Of a stretch of DNA of 64,000 nt, positions 40,033 to 49,800 are shown in pieces. The DNA is from Magnetococcus marinus MC-1 (lineage in GTDB: Bacteria; Pseudomonadota; Magnetococcia; Magnetococcales; Magnetococcaceae): the NCBI RefSeq assembly GCF_000014865.1, contig NC_008576.1, positions 1,951,501 to 2,015,500 of the forward strand, read 5' to 3'. The first letter of the stretch is position 1. The number at the start of each line of letters is the position of its first letter. The notes beneath the pieces are model-generated. The model saw nothing but the letters and a program-made list of their open reading frames with translations. It was not told the origin of the DNA and did no database searches. A program made the translations under genes and the position numbers.

Positions 40033-40124
40033 GGGTGTTTCATTTTGCGAAAGGGTGTGACCCTGCCCGCGTGGGTCGCCCCCATGGGATCATCGCGATG
40101 CGACTGCCATCAAAAGGAAACATT

Positions 40125-41270
40125 ATGGCTTTGGATAAAGATAAGAGCAAAGCACTGGATGCCGCGCTGGCTCAAATTGAACGTCAGTTTGGTAAAGGCA
40201 GCATCATGCGCATGAGCGAAGGTGCCGCGACCGATATTCCTGTGGTCTCCACCGGTTCCCTCGGCTTGGATATTGCCTTGGGTGTGGGCGGCCTGCCCCG
40301 TGGCCGTATTGTCGAAGTGTATGGACCAGAATCCTCCGGCAAAACCACCATGGCCCTGCATGTGGCCGCAGAAATTCAGAAAGTGGGTGGGGTGGCCGCT
40401 TTCGTCGATGCCGAGCATGCACTGGATCCTATCTATGCGCGCAAGTTGGGTGTCAATGTGGATGAGCTGATCATCTCCCAGCCCGATACCGGGGAACAGG
40501 CCCTGGAAATTACCGATATGCTGGTACGCTCTGGCGCGGTGGACTTGGTGGTGGTGGACTCGGTGGCGGCGCTGACGCCACGGGCCGAGTTGGAAGGGGA
40601 GATGGGGGACTCTCACGTGGGTCTACAAGCCCGTCTGATGTCCCAAGCGCTGCGCAAATTAACCGGTAGCATTAGCCGGTCGAGCTCATTGGTGCTGTTT
40701 ATTAACCAGATCCGTATGAAAATCGGTGTCATGTTTGGTAGCCCAGAGACCACCACCGGGGGGAATGCCCTCAAGTTCTATGCCTCGGTACGTCTGGATA
40801 TTCGCCGCATTGGCTCCATTAAGGATAAAGAAGAGGTGGTGGGCAACCGCACCCGCGTCAAAGTGGTAAAAAATAAAATGGCCCCTCCCTTCCGCCAGTG
40901 CGAATTTGATATCACCTATGGACAGGGGGTCTCTCTGCATGGCGAACTGCTGGATATGGGCGTGGAGATGGGCGTGGTCGAAAAGTCCGGCGCTTGGTAC
41001 TCCTATGACGGTGAGCGCATCGGCCAAGGCCGAGAAAATGCCAAACGCTACATGGCAGAAAACCCCAGTGCAGCCATGAAACTGGAAGATCAAATCCGTC
41101 TTAAAGAGGGCTTAAGCGCTAAACATGGTGCGGGCCAAAGCCCCGCAACCGAAACCAAAGGCGTGCCCAGCCCCAAGAGTGGTTCCTCTGCCAAAGGCTC
41201 GTCGAGAGCAGCCAAAGCCGCCGCAGCCGAAGAGGATTCAACCGAAGATAGCTTTGCCGACGATGCCTAA
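40125..41270 (+). CDS. recA: Recombinase RecA
   Basis: 381 residues from the ATG at 40125, with AAGGA seven bases upstream. Landmarks: [17 protein letters not shown], Walker [19 protein letters not shown], loop L2 [28 protein letters not shown]. It is somewhat long because of a Ser/Ala/Lys-rich, finally acidic tail (about 335-381). It coats single-stranded DNA for strand exchange and triggers LexA cleavage. The usual recX neighbour is absent. Confidence 0.98.
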   Translation: MALDKDKSKALDAALAQIERQFGKGSIMRMSEGAATDIPVVSTGSLGLDIALGVGGLPRGRIVEVYGPESSGKTTMALHVAAEIQKVGGVAAFVDAEHALDPIYARKLGVNVDELIISQPDTGEQALEITDMLVRSGAVDLVVVDSVAALTPRAELEGEMGDSHVGLQARLMSQALRKLTGSISRSSSLVLFINQIRMKIGVMFGSPETTTGGNALKFYASVRLDIRRIGSIKDKEEVVGNRTRVKVVKNKMAPPFRQCEFDITYGQGVSLHGELLDMGVEMGVVEKSGAWYSYDGERIGQGRENAKRYMAENPSAAMKLEDQIRLKEGLSAKHGAGQSPATETKGVPSPKSGSSAKGSSRAAKAAAAEEDSTEDSFADDA

Positions 41271-41293
41271 CCCTTAGCACCCTATGTTATGGG

Positions 41294-41327
41294 ATCAACC
41301 GCTGTGCCAGTCGGTACAGCGGTTGAT
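41294..41327 (+). terminator. Hairpin after recA
   Basis: ATCAACCGCTGT / ACAGCGGTTGAT, a perfect 12-bp stem with a 10-base loop, 23 bases past the recA stop. It is followed by TAAAAATC rather than a T run, so terminator strength is uncertain. Confidence 0.6.
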
Positions 41328-41407
41328 TAAAAATCTGTGGGCGATGTTTCTCTTCGTCTACCTGTTTGGTTGTCACCCTTCAATGGATCTTGCAGATACA
41401 GCGCCTT

Positions 41408-43672
41408 ATGTCCAATACCTTTGAACAGATCGATCCATGTAACCTGCGTGAGGAGCTGGAGAGCCGCTATCTGGCTTATGCCCTCTCCACCATTATCAGC
41501 CGTTCCCTGCCCGATGTGCGGGATGGCTTAAAACCGGTACATCGGCGCATTCTATTTGCCATGCGCGCGCTACGCCTGGACCCCAACAGCCCCTATAAAA
41601 AATCGGCACGGGTGGTGGGGGATGTGATCGGTAAATATCACCCCCACGGTGACCAAGCTGCTTACGACGCCATGGTGCGGTTGGCGCAAGAGTTTGCGGT
41701 GCGCTATCCCTTGGTGGATGGGCAGGGCAACTTTGGCAATATTGATGGCGATAGCGCCGCTGCCATGCGCTATACCGAAGCCCGCCTGACCAGTGTGGCC
41801 AAAGCGCTGCTGGAAGATTTGGAGATGGATACGGTGGACTTTATGCCCACCTATGATGGCTCCATGGAAGAGCCGGTGGTGCTGCCGGCCCGTTTCCCCA
41901 ACCTGCTGGCCAACGGCTCATCGGGCATTGCGGTGGGCATGTCTACCAATGTGCCCCCCCATAATGTGGGGGAGATTCTGGACGCCTGCCTGCTGCTTAT
42001 CAGCAAACCAAATTGTAGCATTGAAGAGCTCATGCAACACCTGCCCGCCCCCGATTTTCCCACCGGCGGCATTTTGATGGCCGATCATGCTGAACGGTTG
42101 GAGGTCTACAGCGAAGGGCGGGGGAGTCTACGTCTGCGGGCACGCTGGGCGGTGGAGGATCTGGGGCGGGGTTTGTGGCAGATCGTGGTGACGGAAATTC
42201 CTTATCAGGTGCAAAAATCTCGCCTGATTGAGCGCATCGCGCAACTGGTTATCGACCGAAAATGTCCCTTTTTAACCAATGTGCGGGATGAGTCTGACGA
42301 AAATCTGCGTATTGTGCTGGAGCCTCGCGCCCGCACGCTGGACCCTGAATTAATCATGCATTTTTTGTTTAAACATTCGGATCTGGAATCCCGCGCCAGC
42401 TTTAACCTAAACGTGATTGTGGGGGGGCACCGGCCCGAGGTGTTGGACCTTAAAGGCATCCTGCGCCACTGGTTGGACCACCGCTTTGTGGTACATACCC
42501 GCCGGGCCAGTTATGAACTGAAAAAAATCCGTGAGCGGTTGCACCTGTTACAGGCGTTCCTCATCGTCCATCTGAATATTGATGAGGTGATCGAGATCAT
42601 CAAAAAGAATGATGATCCCGCACCGGTGTTGATGGCGCGTTTTTCCCTGGATGAGATTCAGGCCGAGGCGATTCTGAACATGCGTTTGCGCAATTTGCGC
42701 AAGCTTGAAGAGATGAAAATTCGGAAGGAGATGGAGGAGTTGCAGGCCCGAGCCGACCTGCTGGAGGCGATGTTGGCCGATGATAAAATCATGTGGAAAG
42801 CGATTCGTGACGAACTAAAAGCGACCCGCAAAGAGTTTGCCGATGTGCGCCGCACCGAGATTTGTGGCTCGGTAGAGGATGTGCATGTGCGCCCCGAAGA
42901 TTTTGTGGAGAAAGAGCCCATCTCGGTCATCCTCTCCCAAATGGGTTGGGTTAAAGCCAACAAAGGCCACGATGTAAACACCGAGGTGCTGCGCTTTAAA
43001 GGGGATGATCTGCTGCTGCGATCTTTCCCCTGCTACACCAATCAGTCGGTCTCGTTTATTAGCCAGAGCGGCAAGCTGTTTACCATTTTGGCCAGCAACC
43101 TGCCCGCAGGCAAAGGGTTTGGTGAACCGTTGACCAGTATGTTTGATCTGGATGGGGGGGATCGGGTGCTGTGGGCGTTGCCGGTGGATCCAGAACAGGA
43201 GTATCTGCTGATTACCCGTCTGGGCCAGGGTTTCCGCGTTAAAGGGGTGGATCTCATCGCCAACCAGCGCAAAGGCAAACAGTTGATTACCCTCAAAAGT
43301 GGCGACCAACCGCTGCATCTGCACCCAGTTAAGGGTCCTTGGGTGGGCTCCATCAGCCGCAGTCGCCGCTTGTTGATCTTCCCCATTGAACAATTCCCCT
43401 TGATGGCCAAAGGCAAAGGGGTGCGGGTGCAAAAATTGGGTGCGGATGAGGTGGTGGTGGATGTCACCACCTTTACCGATGAAGAGGGCTTTGTGTTGGA
43501 TTCGGGCAAAAAGACCAAACATGTCACCGATTATGATCAGTGGCATGGCAACCGCGCCGGACGGGGCGCGATGCTGCCCCACGGCTTTTTGAGCGGGGCG
43601 GTGTTCGCCGGTACTGGGGCCTCGCCGCTGAAGGCGGGTAAGGGACTGACAGGTGAACTGTTTGACGACTGA
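41408..43672 (+). CDS. parC: DNA topoisomerase IV subunit A
   Basis: 754 residues from the ATG at 41408 ([10 protein letters not shown]). Type IIA topoisomerase breakage domain: [51 protein letters not shown], and catalytic Tyr in [10 protein letters not shown]. ParC rather than GyrA is preferred because the sequence follows alphaproteobacterial ParC closely and the C-terminal blades lack a clear GyrA box (a degenerate QRKGKQ is at about 620). It decatenates daughter chromosomes together with ParE, which is not in this window. The ribosome-binding site is weak. Confidence 0.9.
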   Translation: MSNTFEQIDPCNLREELESRYLAYALSTIISRSLPDVRDGLKPVHRRILFAMRALRLDPNSPYKKSARVVGDVIGKYHPHGDQAAYDAMVRLAQEFAVRYPLVDGQGNFGNIDGDSAAAMRYTEARLTSVAKALLEDLEMDTVDFMPTYDGSMEEPVVLPARFPNLLANGSSGIAVGMSTNVPPHNVGEILDACLLLISKPNCSIEELMQHLPAPDFPTGGILMADHAERLEVYSEGRGSLRLRARWAVEDLGRGLWQIVVTEIPYQVQKSRLIERIAQLVIDRKCPFLTNVRDESDENLRIVLEPRARTLDPELIMHFLFKHSDLESRASFNLNVIVGGHRPEVLDLKGILRHWLDHRFVVHTRRASYELKKIRERLHLLQAFLIVHLNIDEVIEIIKKNDDPAPVLMARFSLDEIQAEAILNMRLRNLRKLEEMKIRKEMEELQARADLLEAMLADDKIMWKAIRDELKATRKEFADVRRTEICGSVEDVHVRPEDFVEKEPISVILSQMGWVKANKGHDVNTEVLRFKGDDLLLRSFPCYTNQSVSFISQSGKLFTILASNLPAGKGFGEPLTSMFDLDGGDRVLWALPVDPEQEYLLITRLGQGFRVKGVDLIANQRKGKQLITLKSGDQPLHLHPVKGPWVGSISRSRRLLIFPIEQFPLMAKGKGVRVQKLGADEVVVDVTTFTDEEGFVLDSGKKTKHVTDYDQWHGNRAGRGAMLPHGFLSGAVFAGTGASPLKAGKGLTGELFDD

Positions 43673-43720
43673 CCACACCACCGTGTTGAGCAAACATCGG
43701 TATGGCATAAGGGCTGTAGC

Positions 43721-44263
43721 ATGATCGTCTGGTTACAGAGATTGGACCGCATCAATGAACGGGTAGGGCGGGGCGTCGCTTGGCTAACCTTGGCCATGGT
43801 GATCATGACCGTTGTGGTGGTGGTATTGCGCTACCTGTTCAACCAGGGATCCATCGCCATGCAGGAGTCCATTACCTACATGCACGGCATGCTCTTTATG
43901 TTGGGAGCCGGTTATACCCTGCGTCACGATGGTCATGTGCGGGTGGATCTTTTTTACCGACCCCGCTCTGCCAAGGCCAAGGCGTGGGTCAACCTGCTGG
44001 GGACCCTGCTGCTGCTGCTGCCCTTGATGATCTTTTTGCTGTTGATAAGCTTTGACTATGTGGCGGCATCCTGGTCAATCTTCGAGGGTTCTCACGAGGC
44101 GGGCGGCTTGGATGGGGTGTGGCTGCTTAAATCTGTATTGCTGATCATGCCCGCTTTGATGATGGTGCAAGGGTTGGCCCAGGTCGGCAAAGCGCTGCTT
44201 ATTCTCCGGGGACACGAAGTGCCGGGCCTAACCGAAGAGATCCATGAACAGGAGGGGGCATAA
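43721..44263 (+). CDS. dctQ: TRAP transporter small permease subunit (DctQ family)
   Basis: 180 residues with four membrane segments and the DctQ-like pattern RYLFNQGSIAMQESITYMHGMLFMLGAGYTLRHDGHVRVDLFY. It is the small membrane partner of DctM in sodium-driven TRAP uptake of organic or keto acids. Its stop and the dctM start share one base (TAATG). A DctP or TAXI binding protein would be expected next to it but is not found here. Symbol is by family. Confidence 0.87.
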   Translation: MIVWLQRLDRINERVGRGVAWLTLAMVIMTVVVVVLRYLFNQGSIAMQESITYMHGMLFMLGAGYTLRHDGHVRVDLFYRPRSAKAKAWVNLLGTLLLLLPLMIFLLLISFDYVAASWSIFEGSHEAGGLDGVWLLKSVLLIMPALMMVQGLAQVGKALLILRGHEVPGLTEEIHEQEGA

Positions 44264-45648
44264 TGGAAGCGTATGCCGCGCTCTACATGTTTGCTGGGGT
44301 CTGTGTGGTGCTGCTGTCGGGTTATCCCGTGGCTTTTGCGCTAGGGGGAACCGCGCTGCTATTTGCGTGGGGGGGATCTCTACTTGACCTTTACGATCTA
44401 AGCGATCTGGCCTTTATGCCCAACCGCCTGTTCGGCATTATGACCAACGATACGCTGATTGCCGTACCGCTGTTTATCTTTATGGGTATGGTGCTGGAAC
44501 GCTCCCGGGTGGCCGAACAGCTGCTGGATACCATGGCCATGCTGTTTGGCCCATTGCGGGGGGGCTTGGGTATCTCTGTCACCCTGGTGGGCATGCTGAT
44601 GGCCGCTAGTACCGGCATTGTGGGGGCGACCGTCGTGACCATGGGTCTGCTCTCGCTGCCAACCATGCTGCGACGCAACTATGATCCCGCTGTGGCGGCG
44701 GGTACCATCTGCGCCTCGGGTACCTTGGGGCAAATTATCCCCCCCTCCATTGTCTTGGTGCTGCTGGGGGATGTGATCTCGGCCTCCTATCAACAGGCGC
44801 AACTGCAAATGGGCAGCTACTCCCCCCGCACCATCTCGGTGGGGGATCTGTTTGTGGGGGCGTTGATTCCCGGTTTAATGCTGGTGGGGTTCTATATCCT
44901 TTATCTGCTGTGGCTGGCTTGGCGGCGGCCCGAGGCGGTACCCGCAATCCCCGCGCAAGAGCGCACCTTAAAAGGGCGGGCGCTGGTTTTGCAGGTATTC
45001 AAGGTGCTGGTACCACCACTGTTTTTAATCCTGGCGGTGCTGGGCTCTATCCTTGGCGGGCTGGCGACGCCGACCGAAGCGGCCTCGGTGGGGGCCATGG
45101 GGGCCTTGCTGTTGGCGGCCCTGCAAAAACAGCTCACCCTGCAAACCCTGCAAAGGGTTATGCAAGGCACCACCCGTGTCACCAGTATGGTCTTTTTAAT
45201 CTTTGTGGGGGCAACCCTCTTTTCCCTGGTTTTTCGGGGTTTTGGTGGCGATCAGCTGGTCGCAGAGCTGCTACAGGATCTACCCGGTGGTAAGTTTGGG
45301 GCGATGCTGGCTGTGATGCTGCTTATGTTTGTGTTGGGCTTTTTTATTGATTTTATCGAGATCACCTTTGTGGTGGTGCCCATCGTTGGCCCCATTTTGC
45401 TCATGATGGGGTTTGACCCCATCTGGTTGGGGGTGATGATCGCCATCAATTTACAAACCTCGTTTTTAACCCCGCCCTTTGGCTTTTCGCTCTTTTATCT
45501 ACGGGGGGTGGCCCCTGCGCAGCTCTCTACGCTACAGATCTATCGAGGGGTGTTGCCCTTTATTGCCCTTCAGATGCTGGCTTTAGCCGCGCTGGCACAG
45601 TGGCCCAATCTGGCGACATGGTTGCCGAGGCTGGTTTATGGCGAGTAA
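44263..45648 (+). CDS. dctM: TRAP transporter large permease subunit (DctM family)
   Basis: 461 residues and about twelve membrane segments. Family signatures: PVAFALGGTALLFAWGG, NDTLIAVPLFIFMGMVLERS, GIVGATVVTMGLLSLP and QIIPPSIVLVLLGDV. A long polar loop about residues 180-240 occurs in the subfamily linked to mannitol/chloroaromatic substrates. That assignment is tentative. It forms the transport channel with DctQ. Confidence 0.9.
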   Translation: MEAYAALYMFAGVCVVLLSGYPVAFALGGTALLFAWGGSLLDLYDLSDLAFMPNRLFGIMTNDTLIAVPLFIFMGMVLERSRVAEQLLDTMAMLFGPLRGGLGISVTLVGMLMAASTGIVGATVVTMGLLSLPTMLRRNYDPAVAAGTICASGTLGQIIPPSIVLVLLGDVISASYQQAQLQMGSYSPRTISVGDLFVGALIPGLMLVGFYILYLLWLAWRRPEAVPAIPAQERTLKGRALVLQVFKVLVPPLFLILAVLGSILGGLATPTEAASVGAMGALLLAALQKQLTLQTLQRVMQGTTRVTSMVFLIFVGATLFSLVFRGFGGDQLVAELLQDLPGGKFGAMLAVMLLMFVLGFFIDFIEITFVVVPIVGPILLMMGFDPIWLGVMIAINLQTSFLTPPFGFSLFYLRGVAPAQLSTLQIYRGVLPFIALQMLALAALAQWPNLATWLPRLVYGE

Positions 45649-45691
45649 CAAAGGTATTGGGGGGGCAACCCCCGGTTGTCAATAAAAAGGG

Positions 45692-45868
45692 TTATCCATG
45701 GCGGCGATTCTTGGCAGGAGCAGCATAAGCCCGGGATGTGACGTGTATCCGCTTGCCTGGCAGAAGCACAAAAAGAATCGCAACGGATGCAAGAATTATT
45801 GGCAAGGGCGGCAGCTGCACAGCAATAGCGGCCACCCACGGTATACTGAGTGCCGCAAAAAGCCGCAT
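45692..45868 (-). CDS. Possible small two-span membrane protein
   Basis: About 58 residues from the ATG at 45868 (another ATG at 45880). Two hydrophobic stretches, LFAALSIPWVAAIAV and PIILASVAILFVLLPG, precede a basic tail. Only a weak TTGGA precedes the second ATG. No family is recognised. Its membrane-like composition is the sole support. Confidence 0.3.
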   Translation of the reverse strand: MRLFAALSIPWVAAIAVQLPPLPIILASVAILFVLLPGKRIHVTSRAYAAPAKNRRHG

Positions 45869-45998
45869 TCCAATCGCCATAAAATCTGTGATGCTTGATC
45901 GCGACGTCGATCCATCTGCCCATTCACGCAACCCCCTATCACGCGGATGGCAGATTATTATCCGTGGGATGTTCCGGTAGAGAGTCCGCGCCATATGC

Positions 45999-46033
45999 CA
46001 GACGCCCCCATGTTGGTAACATGGGGGCGTCTG
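45999..46033. other. Very strong hairpin, 16-bp perfect stem with 3-base loop
   Basis: CAGACGCCCCCATGTT (45999-46014), GGT, then its exact complement (46018-46033). It lies 34 bp past the stop of the reverse-strand gene at 46067. No T run occurs on either strand, so it is not a standard intrinsic terminator. Confidence 0.6.
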
Positions 46034-46066
46034 TGTGGCGGGCATGGTTAATCCAGAGGGGCGAGA

Positions 46067-46576
46067 TTAGCGATAGACCTTGTTTAAAAAGTCGATCAAA
46101 ATCTCTTCCACCACCTCTTCGGTAATCTTGGAGAGCTTGAATTCGCGGGGCTCTTCCGCTTGATCATCAATCCACATATGCACCCACATTTTGCCATCAA
46201 GAATGGCCTCTTCAAACATCAAACGGTCGGCCTTTTCCAGGGTTTTTTCGCGGATAACCTCGCGTTGAAAACGAGGATAGCTGTTTAGCTGAACGCGGGA
46301 GGCTTGCAGCGTGATCTGGCTGCTGTAGGTTTGACGAGTATCCGGGTGAAAGGTGGGATGGTGAAACGCCGAACAGGCGAAACCACGACTCTCGACCGTA
46401 TCGGCCATAAGGTAGCACATGTGGCTGATAACATCGGTAAGCTGTTTCCAGTTTTCAATGCGCTCTTGCAGCTTATCAATATCGGTATAGAGCACGCCAT
46501 CGTTCTTATGCCGATCTTCAAACGCTTTCAACAGTTCGCCAATACGGCCCGTGAACTTTTTTTCGCCACTTTTCAT
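46067..46576 (-). CDS. Hypothetical protein, 169 residues
   Basis: ATG at 46576 with AAGGGA upstream. The product is soluble and largely helical, beginning MKSGEKKFTGRIGELLKAFEDRH. It contains one Cys in HMCYLMADTVESRGFACS, a central DTRQTYSSQITLQASRVQLNSYPRF strand-rich part, and an acidic C-terminal helix. No known family recognised, and no conserved partner nearby: the TRAP genes and ftsK lie 400 and 300 bp away. Confidence 0.65.
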   Translation of the reverse strand: MKSGEKKFTGRIGELLKAFEDRHKNDGVLYTDIDKLQERIENWKQLTDVISHMCYLMADTVESRGFACSAFHHPTFHPDTRQTYSSQITLQASRVQLNSYPRFQREVIREKTLEKADRLMFEEAILDGKMWVHMWIDDQAEEPREFKLSKITEEVVEEILIDFLNKVYR

Positions 46577-46880
46577 GGTTAATTTCCCTTTACGCGTTTG
46601 CTGCTCGGTTGCCCTGTCCTATGGCTGAATACCCAGCAAACCCTCAATGATTAACTGCGCCTCACTCGCCCTATATTATGACGTTCTTATGTTCAAGTGG
46701 GAATAGAAAAAGCAAAGGGCACAAAAAACCTTATATAAAGGTGTCTGTATATATGCAAAAAGAAACTAAATTTTATTGGGTTAGCAATGGCTATGCCGAT
46801 TGTTCACGCACCCTGATCCTATGCATGAGCCGCTTTAAGCAACAAGCCCTAGCATGGGAGGCGGCCAGGGGGATTGCGCC
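46577..46880. other. Intergenic region upstream of the 169-residue gene
   Basis: 304 bp between ftsK (which ends here) and the 169-residue gene. A forward 43-codon frame from 46754 overlaps the ftsK stop, lacks a ribosome-binding site and is not supported. No clear terminator for ftsK is visible. Confidence 0.5.
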
Positions 46881-49800
46881 TTAATAATCCATGCTCGGCT
46901 GTTCGGGGGCCAATACCTCGCGCTTGCCTTGGTGGTTGGTGGGGGAGACCAATCCATCCTCTTCCATCTGCTCCACAATACGGGCCGCGCGGTTATAACC
47001 GATCTTAAAGTGACGCTGGATCATACTGGTACTAACCCGCCGCTGCCGCACCACCAACTGCGCAGCCTGATCATAAAATTCGTCATAATCGGCCAAGTTA
47101 CCGCCTGCGGAGCCCATCTCCATACCCATGTCACCAAGGGCATCACCATCATCCTCATCACGGGGAATCAGAATGTTATCGTCATAGTCGGGGCTGCCAA
47201 ACTGTTTCCAATGTTTGACCAAAGCATGCACCTCGCCATCGGCTACAAAGGGGGCGTGGATGCGCTGTAGGTGCGAGGTGCCCGGCGGCAGGTAGAGGCC
47301 ATCCCCCATGCCCAACAGACGGTCGGCCCCCATGGCGTCCAAAATGGTGCGCGAATCAATGCGCGAGGAGACCTGAAAGGCCAAACGGGTGGGAAAGTTG
47401 GCCTTAATCAGACCGGTGATAACATCCACCGAGGGGCGCTGCGTGGCCAAAATAAGATGCAGACCCGCCGCCCGTGCCATCTGTGCCAAACGGGCAATGG
47501 CCGGTTCCACCTCTTTACCAACCTGGATCATCAGGTCCGCCAGCTCATCAATAACGATAACAATCAGCGGTTTTTTCTTGAGTGGAATGGGCTCGTCCCG
47601 CTCCACTGGGGCCCCGGTTTCGGGATCAAAGCCCACCTTCACACGGCGGGTGGGTTGCTCGCCGCTGGCCAGCATCTGATCCATCTTTTCATTGAAGCCC
47701 GCCAAATTACGAACGCCAATCTCCGACATTAACCGGTAGCGCTCCTCCATCTCATGCACCGCCCACTTGAGCAATGTGGCCGATTTGCTCACATCTGTCA
47801 CCACCGGGGCCAGCAGGTGAGGAATCCCTTCGTAAATGGAGAGCTCCAGCATCTTGGGGTCCACCATGAGGAAACGCACCTCATCGGGCCGGGCATTAAA
47901 CAGGATAGAGCAGATCATGGCGTTCACTGCCACCGATTTACCCGAACCGGTGGTACCCGCCACCAAGAGGTGGGGCATCTTGGCAAGGTTGGCCACCACG
48001 GGCTCCCCCTCAATATCCGAGCCTAAGGCGACGGTCAGGGGGGCTTTGTTCTCTTGAAACGCCTTGCATTGCAGCACTTCGCGCAGATAGACCGTTTCGC
48101 GTACCTCGTTGGGTACCTCAATGCCAATCACGCTTTTACCGGGAATGTTACCCACCACCCGCACCGACAGCGCCGAAATAGAACGTGCCAGATCGTCGGC
48201 AATGCCTACTACCTTGGAAGATTTTAAGCCGGGAGCGGGGTCTAATTCATAGGTGGTCACCACCGGACCAGGGTGATAATCAATAATCTGCCCCTTAACC
48301 TTAAAGTGCCCCAACACCGCCTCCAACTGCCGTGCCTTGGCATTCAGCGCCGACTCATCCACCACATGCGCCGTGGGGTCGGGCAGTTGCAGCATGGCAA
48401 TGTCCGGCAAAATATAACGCTGTTCCGGCGGTAAGGGGGGGGCTGTAGAGGTTGGCACAGCGGCAACAGGTGCAGAGCGCGGAGGGGCTTGAAGCGTAAC
48501 CTCAGCCATGGAAGCCTGGGCAAAGGGCGCCTCCTCCGGCGCCATAGGGAGAGCCTCAATGGAGCCATCCGTAGGGGTGGGCTGGGCAAAAACCTCGTCT
48601 TCCAGCTCGGGAGCGGGCTGGGCAAAAACCTCGTCTTCCAGCTCGGGAGCGGACGCAGCAGGGGGCTCCATGAGTGGGGGCTGATTAAACGTGTTTGCCG
48701 TCATAGGATTTTCGGCAAAAGCTTCTGTCTGTGTCATGGGGCTGGCCTGTAAAGCGGCCTCAGCCATGGGGGCTGTATGAAAGCCATCCGTGATGGGCGC
48801 GGTCTCAAAGGCACGATCAATCACGGGGGGGTGATCTAAGAAGCGCTCTACCTCGGGAGCCGTAGGGAAATTTTCGGCTATGGGGGCTGAGATACCGGCT
48901 GCCACCACGTCGGCCTCTGGCTCTATGACATCATGGGGCGTGGTGGGCTCGGTCTGGCTTGGTTCAAATGCTTCGTACGATTGCACATCTGGCCAGAATT
49001 CCTCTTCTCCATCCAAATCAGAGGAGAGGCTCTCGCCCATGCTGGCCATGGCGGTGAGGGCCGCCGCCGCCGGGGTAGGGGCCGCTTGGAGTAGTGAGGC
49101 CGCCATCAAGGCGTTATCCGCACCATCCTGTCCACTCTCTGGAAGGGCGGCATCCGCATCATCGGACCCAGCTTCTGCGGTTGGCCTAGGGTCGGAATAT
49201 TCCTGGCTTGATAGGCTCTCTGTGGCGGAAAAATCCCTCGCTAACGGGGGCAGCGTGGACGCGCCGTGGTTCGCCTTGAGCGTTTGTAAAATACGCGCCT
49301 CTTTGGCTTGTAAAGGATCCACAGCGGGGGGCGGTGGCGTAGGGGGTAGCTCAGGAGCAGCCTCTCTTGGCGTATCCAAGCTGCTTGTATCCCCTTGAAA
49401 GACAGGATGGAGCTTTTCTGCAACCTGACGAGCGGCTGCAATAATGTTGGGTACGGGCTGTTGATCCCCATTGGCAGGATCTTCCACCACAATATCCCCA
49501 ACCGGCCCCTCATGCATATCCCCCGTGGCTTCGGCTAAGGCTACCGCTTCGGCAATGGTTAACTCGGCTTCTTGCAAGGGATTGACCTGATCATTGGGGT
49601 CCACCAGCAGCGTCGCAGCTGGCGTTGTTTCATCATCGGATTCTTGCAATTGAGCCAAGGCATGCGCATCTAAATGGGGCATCTCCGGTGGCGTGGGTTC
49701 CTGCAATAAACCGCGCTGCGCAATAGCTTGTGCCAGGGAGGATAACGTGGGATCTTGGGCTTGTGTCAAATCCGCCAAATCAAGTTCCGGATCCATCACC

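Noticed and set aside
39885-40124. Overlapping upstream extensions of pilT and recA into each other's promoter region
   Set aside because: Family-length starts exist at 39884 and 40125 with ribosome-binding sites. The extensions have no homology and would overlap divergently.
40025-40124. SOS (LexA) box upstream of recA
   Set aside because: No GTTC-N7-GTTC or E. coli-type CTG-N10-CAG site was found; the lineage may use a different LexA motif, so none is reported.
46754-46884. 43-codon forward frame before ftsK
   Set aside because: No ribosome-binding site, overlaps the ftsK stop, no family resemblance.
48579-48650. Short repeat as CRISPR-like
   Set aside because: Two directly abutting copies without spacers, in frame inside ftsK: a coding tandem duplication.
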